Source of the DNA: Rhynchopus euleeides
Lineage: Eukaryota > Euglenozoa > Diplonemea > Diplonemida > Diplonemidae
Direction of reading: 5' to 3'
Assembly: GCA_963210315.1 (NCBI GenBank)
Contig: OY723299.1
Location: 1,426,001-1,490,000, forward strand
DNA length: 64,000 nucleotides
In this document: positions 60,959 through 64,000 of the stretch, one piece after another
How the letters are laid out: the number at the start of each line of letters is the position of its first letter
How positions within the stretch are numbered: the stretch's first letter is position 1
Made by a program: the position numbers and the translations under genes
Notes under the pieces: model-generated
Databases searched by the model: none
Seen by the model: the letters and a program-made list of their open reading frames with translations, nothing else
Told to the model about the DNA's origin: nothing

Positions 60959-62643
60959 CCCCTGCCAGGCCTCCAGAGGCGTGGCTCCAGAGGGAGATGG
61001 CCGGTTCTCTTTCACCCCACCCCACCCCGGTGCCCGATAGAGACACCACGGTGGAGGAGGCGCAGGTGTTTCGTGTGTGCGCATCGGGCATTGGAGGTAG
61101 GTCAGGTCATCTGAGATTTGCTCGTTAAGGGCGGCCTGCACTCAACAAAAAGAATACAAAGGTTGGCGCGGGTGTGTGTGTGTGTGAGTGTGCACCTGAG
61201 TTGACATAGGCGGCGGGGAGGGGGTGGGTGTGGTGGTGGTGGTGGTGGTGGGTGGGTGGGTGGGTATTCGCGCCCCCCATACCAGGGGGGGTGGGGTTTC
61301 AAGTCACCCCACCCCCTCCACCCGCTCCACAGCGCACCTTCACCTCCAGCAAAACTCTCTGCAAAAGGGGTGAAAGGGGGTGTGTATCTCGAAGCGGAGC
61401 CCGGGCGTGTTACAACGTTGGAGCTGCCGTTTTTCGGGAGTGGGTGGGAGGTGTGGCGACTTTCGGGAGAAGGTCTTCGCACCCACCCCCCACCATAGCC
61501 GCCCCACCCGCCAAAACCTACGGAAACTTGCCGCCGGCGGAAAGGCATGCTGTGTGACTTGGTGCCACCCTGAAGCCCCTCCCCACTTTCGTAAGCATGG
61601 CGGAAAAGTCACCCTTTTCAGGGGCACCATGGCAACTATTGTTTCGTTGCTATGCCAATCACACTATCTGCACTGTGCCGCACACCACTCGTGGTGGGTG
61701 GGTCGGCGGCGGGAGAGAGAGATCACCCCATGCCAAAAAAAATTGCTGCTCCAGTGCGATCGCACCCCAAGAAGTTGGGGAGGGGTTTCACTGGTCTGCG
61801 CTCTTAGGGGGAAAATGCTCTCTCTCCCCCTCCACCCCTGCCGCTGCCCTTTTCGTGCCGACCGTCTTCACGTCGGTAGGTTAGGCTGTTTGGCACCAAA
61901 AGAGAAAAAAAATAGCAGCTTGAAACTGCCGCGTTGAACGCTGCCCCGTATCTTGCTTGCAAAGGGGTGTGTCAACGGGGGCAGATTGAGCCCAGATTTT
62001 GTGGGAAGAGGTCTTTGATTTCAAAAAAAAATCGCAAAAAAAAAGAAACAGCCTCACCTCTGCCACTGGAGATATCCTGCGCCCTGCTGTCGGGGGAAGG
62101 TGTTTCAATAATACAGTTCGGGCTCTGTGCAGCAGCGTCGCCAGCAGATGTTGCGCGTTCCAGCTTTCAGTGCTCGATGTTGTTGAAAACTCAATCAAAA
62201 AAAAATCAAACAAAAATGGCTGCTCCCTAGTGGTTCGCAGGAGGGGGCGGCGCAGTAGAATGGGCGTTGCTGCCTCCTGACAGTCCAGGCTGCTCTTTAG
62301 GCAATGCATGCAGTGCAGTGGGTGCGGGGGGGAGGGGGTGGTAGGGCTGGCGCCTTATTCCTCCCCCTCAGAGACTACCCGGTGGTGGCAGGCCTTTCAG
62401 AGGGCTTGTTGTTTGGGGTGGGGTGGGGGGGGGGTGATGGGAGGGGCTGTGTTATATTCCAAAATTATGCAAATAAAAATCTGCTCTGTCCCGTCTCGCA
62501 CGTCAGGGCTGTGTGGTCGTTGATGCCATAAAACAACATTGCCATCAGTTCCGCTCGCAGGAAGCGGGGGGTGTCGAATAAGGTAGGCCGGGCTCAGCAA
62601 GGAAATTTATGGTTGGAAGATGCTTGAGAGCCTCGCTTCCCTT
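60959..62643. other. Intergenic region
   Basis: About 1.7 kb with GT-rich (61165-61265), A-run and C-rich stretches; no supported gene. Confidence 0.45.
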
Positions 62644-62768
62644 CACGGTGGACTCCAGCGGGGGTAGGGTAACCCTTTTCGGGAGTCTCAACTAGGGGGA
62701 GTCCAACTCCCGCTAGCGGGAGTATAGACTCCCGCTAGGGGGAGTCTGACTCCCCCTAGCGGGAGTCT
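62644..62768. repeat. Palindromic direct repeat, left copy
   Basis: 62644-62728 ('cacggtggactccagcgggg' onward) matches 63425-63524 apart from a 15-bp insert there. It contains the palindrome 'ctcccgctagcgggag', and this copy runs on to 62768 with an inverted pair of 'ctcccgctagggggagtc' type. Confidence 0.85.
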
Positions 62769-62894
62769 TTTCACCTATTTTCACTCATTTTTCCCATGAT
62801 ACCTATGCAATGTGGCACTCGTCACTGAAGTACAGCCACACCAAACGAAACGGACGTTTCCACCCATCCCAGCTCGCAGACCTGATTCACAAAA

Positions 62895-63275
62895 ATGGGG
62901 AAGACGACAACGAAGCCGGCAGCGAAGCCGGCGGCAAAGTCGATTAAGAAGAAGAAGAGCGCAGAGAGTCCCGAGGCTGCGGAGGCGACGAACATTGTGC
63001 ATGATTTTTGCACGGCCTTCCCTGTTAAAAAAGGGGGCAGTGTGCTGACACTGGGATCCATTAGAAGGCTCCTAGCAACGGTGTTGAGCAAGGAGCTCCA
63101 CCAGCACAGCACCCAGGTGGCCAACGCAATCATCGCCATGTCTTCCCTGACATGGATAAGTTCGCTGTCAGGGAAGTCGCAACGATGCGGAAGGAGGGCG
63201 CTCTCCGTCATATACAAGGTGGAGGCGAAGTATGGCAAGGTGCAGGATACAAACGTGTCGTCGGGGGCAGCCTGA
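62895..63275 (+). CDS. Small basic Lys/Ala-rich protein, possibly a divergent histone H2B-like protein
   Basis: A 126-residue frame from ATG 62895. The N-terminal tail is Lys/Ala-rich ('KPAAKPAAKSIKKKKSAE'), as in histones or HU-like proteins. The middle, 'NIVHDFC' and then 'VLTLGSIRRLLATVLSKEL' and 'HQHSTQVANAII', can be aligned by eye with the H2B alpha2-loop-alpha3-alphaC pattern (N-F-V-N-D, T-S-R-E-I-Q-x-A-V-R-L-x-L-P-x-E-L, then K-H-A). The alpha2 helix would be shortened, and the C-terminal 45 residues have no counterpart. The gene lies between the direct repeats at 62644 and 63425. A lineage-specific basic protein is equally possible. Confidence 0.5.
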   Translation: MGKTTTKPAAKPAAKSIKKKKSAESPEAAEATNIVHDFCTAFPVKKGGSVLTLGSIRRLLATVLSKELHQHSTQVANAIIAMSSLTWISSLSGKSQRCGRRALSVIYKVEAKYGKVQDTNVSSGAA

Positions 63276-63424
63276 AGCCGCGAATGATCGCGACACGGGC
63301 GAACGGCTTGGCACCGTGGGTCTGGATAGATGCTGGAGTTCGGCCGGGTGAAACCGGAAGTCGCAGCAAAATTTGCCCCCCCAGATTTCTTCCTCAAACC
63401 CACCCGTGGGCTGATCCGGCCTTG

Positions 63425-63524
63425 CACGGTGGACTCCAGCGGGGGTAGGGTACCACTACCGGGTTTAACCCTTTTCGGGAGTCTCAACTAGGGGGAGTCC
63501 AACTCCCGCTAGCGGGAGTATAGA
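63425..63524. repeat. Palindromic direct repeat, right copy
   Basis: Copy of 62644-62728 with an extra 'accactaccgggttt'-like insert. The repeat pair brackets the small basic gene. Confidence 0.85.
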
Positions 63525-63540
63525 TCAGCAGTGGGCAACA

Positions 63541-63801
63541 ATGAGGCGATGCGGGGGGCGAGGGCACCGATGCTCACTGTGCGACATCCCAGAAGAACGC
63601 TGGTATCAACAGGTGCATCGATACCCGCACCTGACTCTCTCTGAGATGAAAGAGGCTGGCTACCCCTCCCTCTTGGCAGGTGTGCTTCCCAATGCCCGCT
63701 ACGTCACCCCAGCACTCCATGACTGCAAGGGGCTCGCCATGCGGCTGATCAGGGTACTGGATGACAGGGGTGGAGCTTGGGGGTTTTTTCGGGTCAGCTG
63801 A
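63541..63801 (+). CDS. Unrecognised small Cys-containing frame
   Basis: An 86-residue frame starting 17 bp after the right direct repeat. It shows a CX2C pair ('CSLCDIPEERWY') and a later 'ALHDCKGLAMRLI'. That spacing of a zinc-binding pair and an LH motif occurs in some recombinase or retroelement C-termini, but the match is too short to assign. It could be a fragment of a larger gene or element. Confidence 0.3.
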   Translation: MRRCGGRGHRCSLCDIPEERWYQQVHRYPHLTLSEMKEAGYPSLLAGVLPNARYVTPALHDCKGLAMRLIRVLDDRGGAWGFFRVS

Positions 63802-64000
63802 CCTGATTTTCTGCAGGCCCTCACAAAAAATCAGGTCAGGGGTAAAAAGAAAAAAAATATAGATTTTCGGGAAACCGGAAAAGTTGGCTCCTCGCCTTGG
63901 GGCCTCAAGGTGACCAGGAGGCGTTTCGTGAGCAAAGTGACCCCAGCGACATGAGCACAGGCCTCAAACAGTCACAATAGAGGACAAATGAAGCTGCCCA

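Overview
The window looks like nuclear DNA of a GC-rich, free-living protist. Genes are mostly single long open frames with no clear introns, nearly all on the + strand. They are separated by 0.5-4 kb of C- and G-run-rich spacer, and polypyrimidine-plus-CAG stretches lie just upstream of several start codons, as expected where mRNAs receive a trans-spliced leader. Together with a bacterial-type chitin LPMO and cyclase-domain receptors, this fits a euglenozoan, perhaps a diplonemid. That is inference: I found no rRNA, tRNA or spliced-leader gene to settle it. Start codons below are ATGs chosen from signal peptides, targeting sequences or acceptor sites; several frames stay open upstream from a GTG or TTG, which I do not treat as starts.

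Layout. 1-6.4 kb: the end of a WD40 protein, a C2-like/SR/poly-His protein and a probable mitochondrial protein. 7-14.2 kb: a secreted AA10 LPMO, a two-TM receptor with a degenerate cyclase domain and an EF-hand protein. 14.8-29.4 kb: a secretome cluster (Cys-rich secreted protein, tyrosinase, a second copy of the Cys-rich protein, then an approximately 2,360-residue secreted protein ending in a ubiquitin-like domain). 29.4-38.6 kb: tandem repeats, palindromes and one non-LTR retrotransposon (minus strand) whose 1,460-aa frame joins RT, zinc knuckle, restriction-like endonuclease, OTU-like protease and a FYVE-like finger. 40-42 kb: a coiled-coil, tail-anchored protein. 43.1-50.9 kb: a second, almost identical copy of 16.5-24.4 kb (tyrosinase, Cys-rich protein and a truncated, nonsense-bearing copy of the giant gene). 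51.5-53.3 kb: a polytopic protein with another degenerate cyclase domain. 53.6-57.1 kb: a 1.8-kb non-coding unit in tandem duplicate. 57.2-61 kb: a mitochondrial helical-repeat (PPR-like) protein and a CCCH/RING-H2 protein. 62.6-63.8 kb: a small basic, possibly H2B-like protein between palindromic direct repeats, and an unrecognised small frame.

The strongest signals are (1) the 7.8-kb duplication with mosaic ends, built around tyrosinase and partner genes; (2) the retrotransposon sitting in phase inside a 31-bp satellite, which suggests sequence-specific targeting; and (3) the giant secreted protein with a terminal non-conjugatable ubiquitin-like fold. The secreted genes (LPMO, tyrosinase, Cys-rich protein, giant protein) may together serve a cell-surface or extracellular-matrix function.
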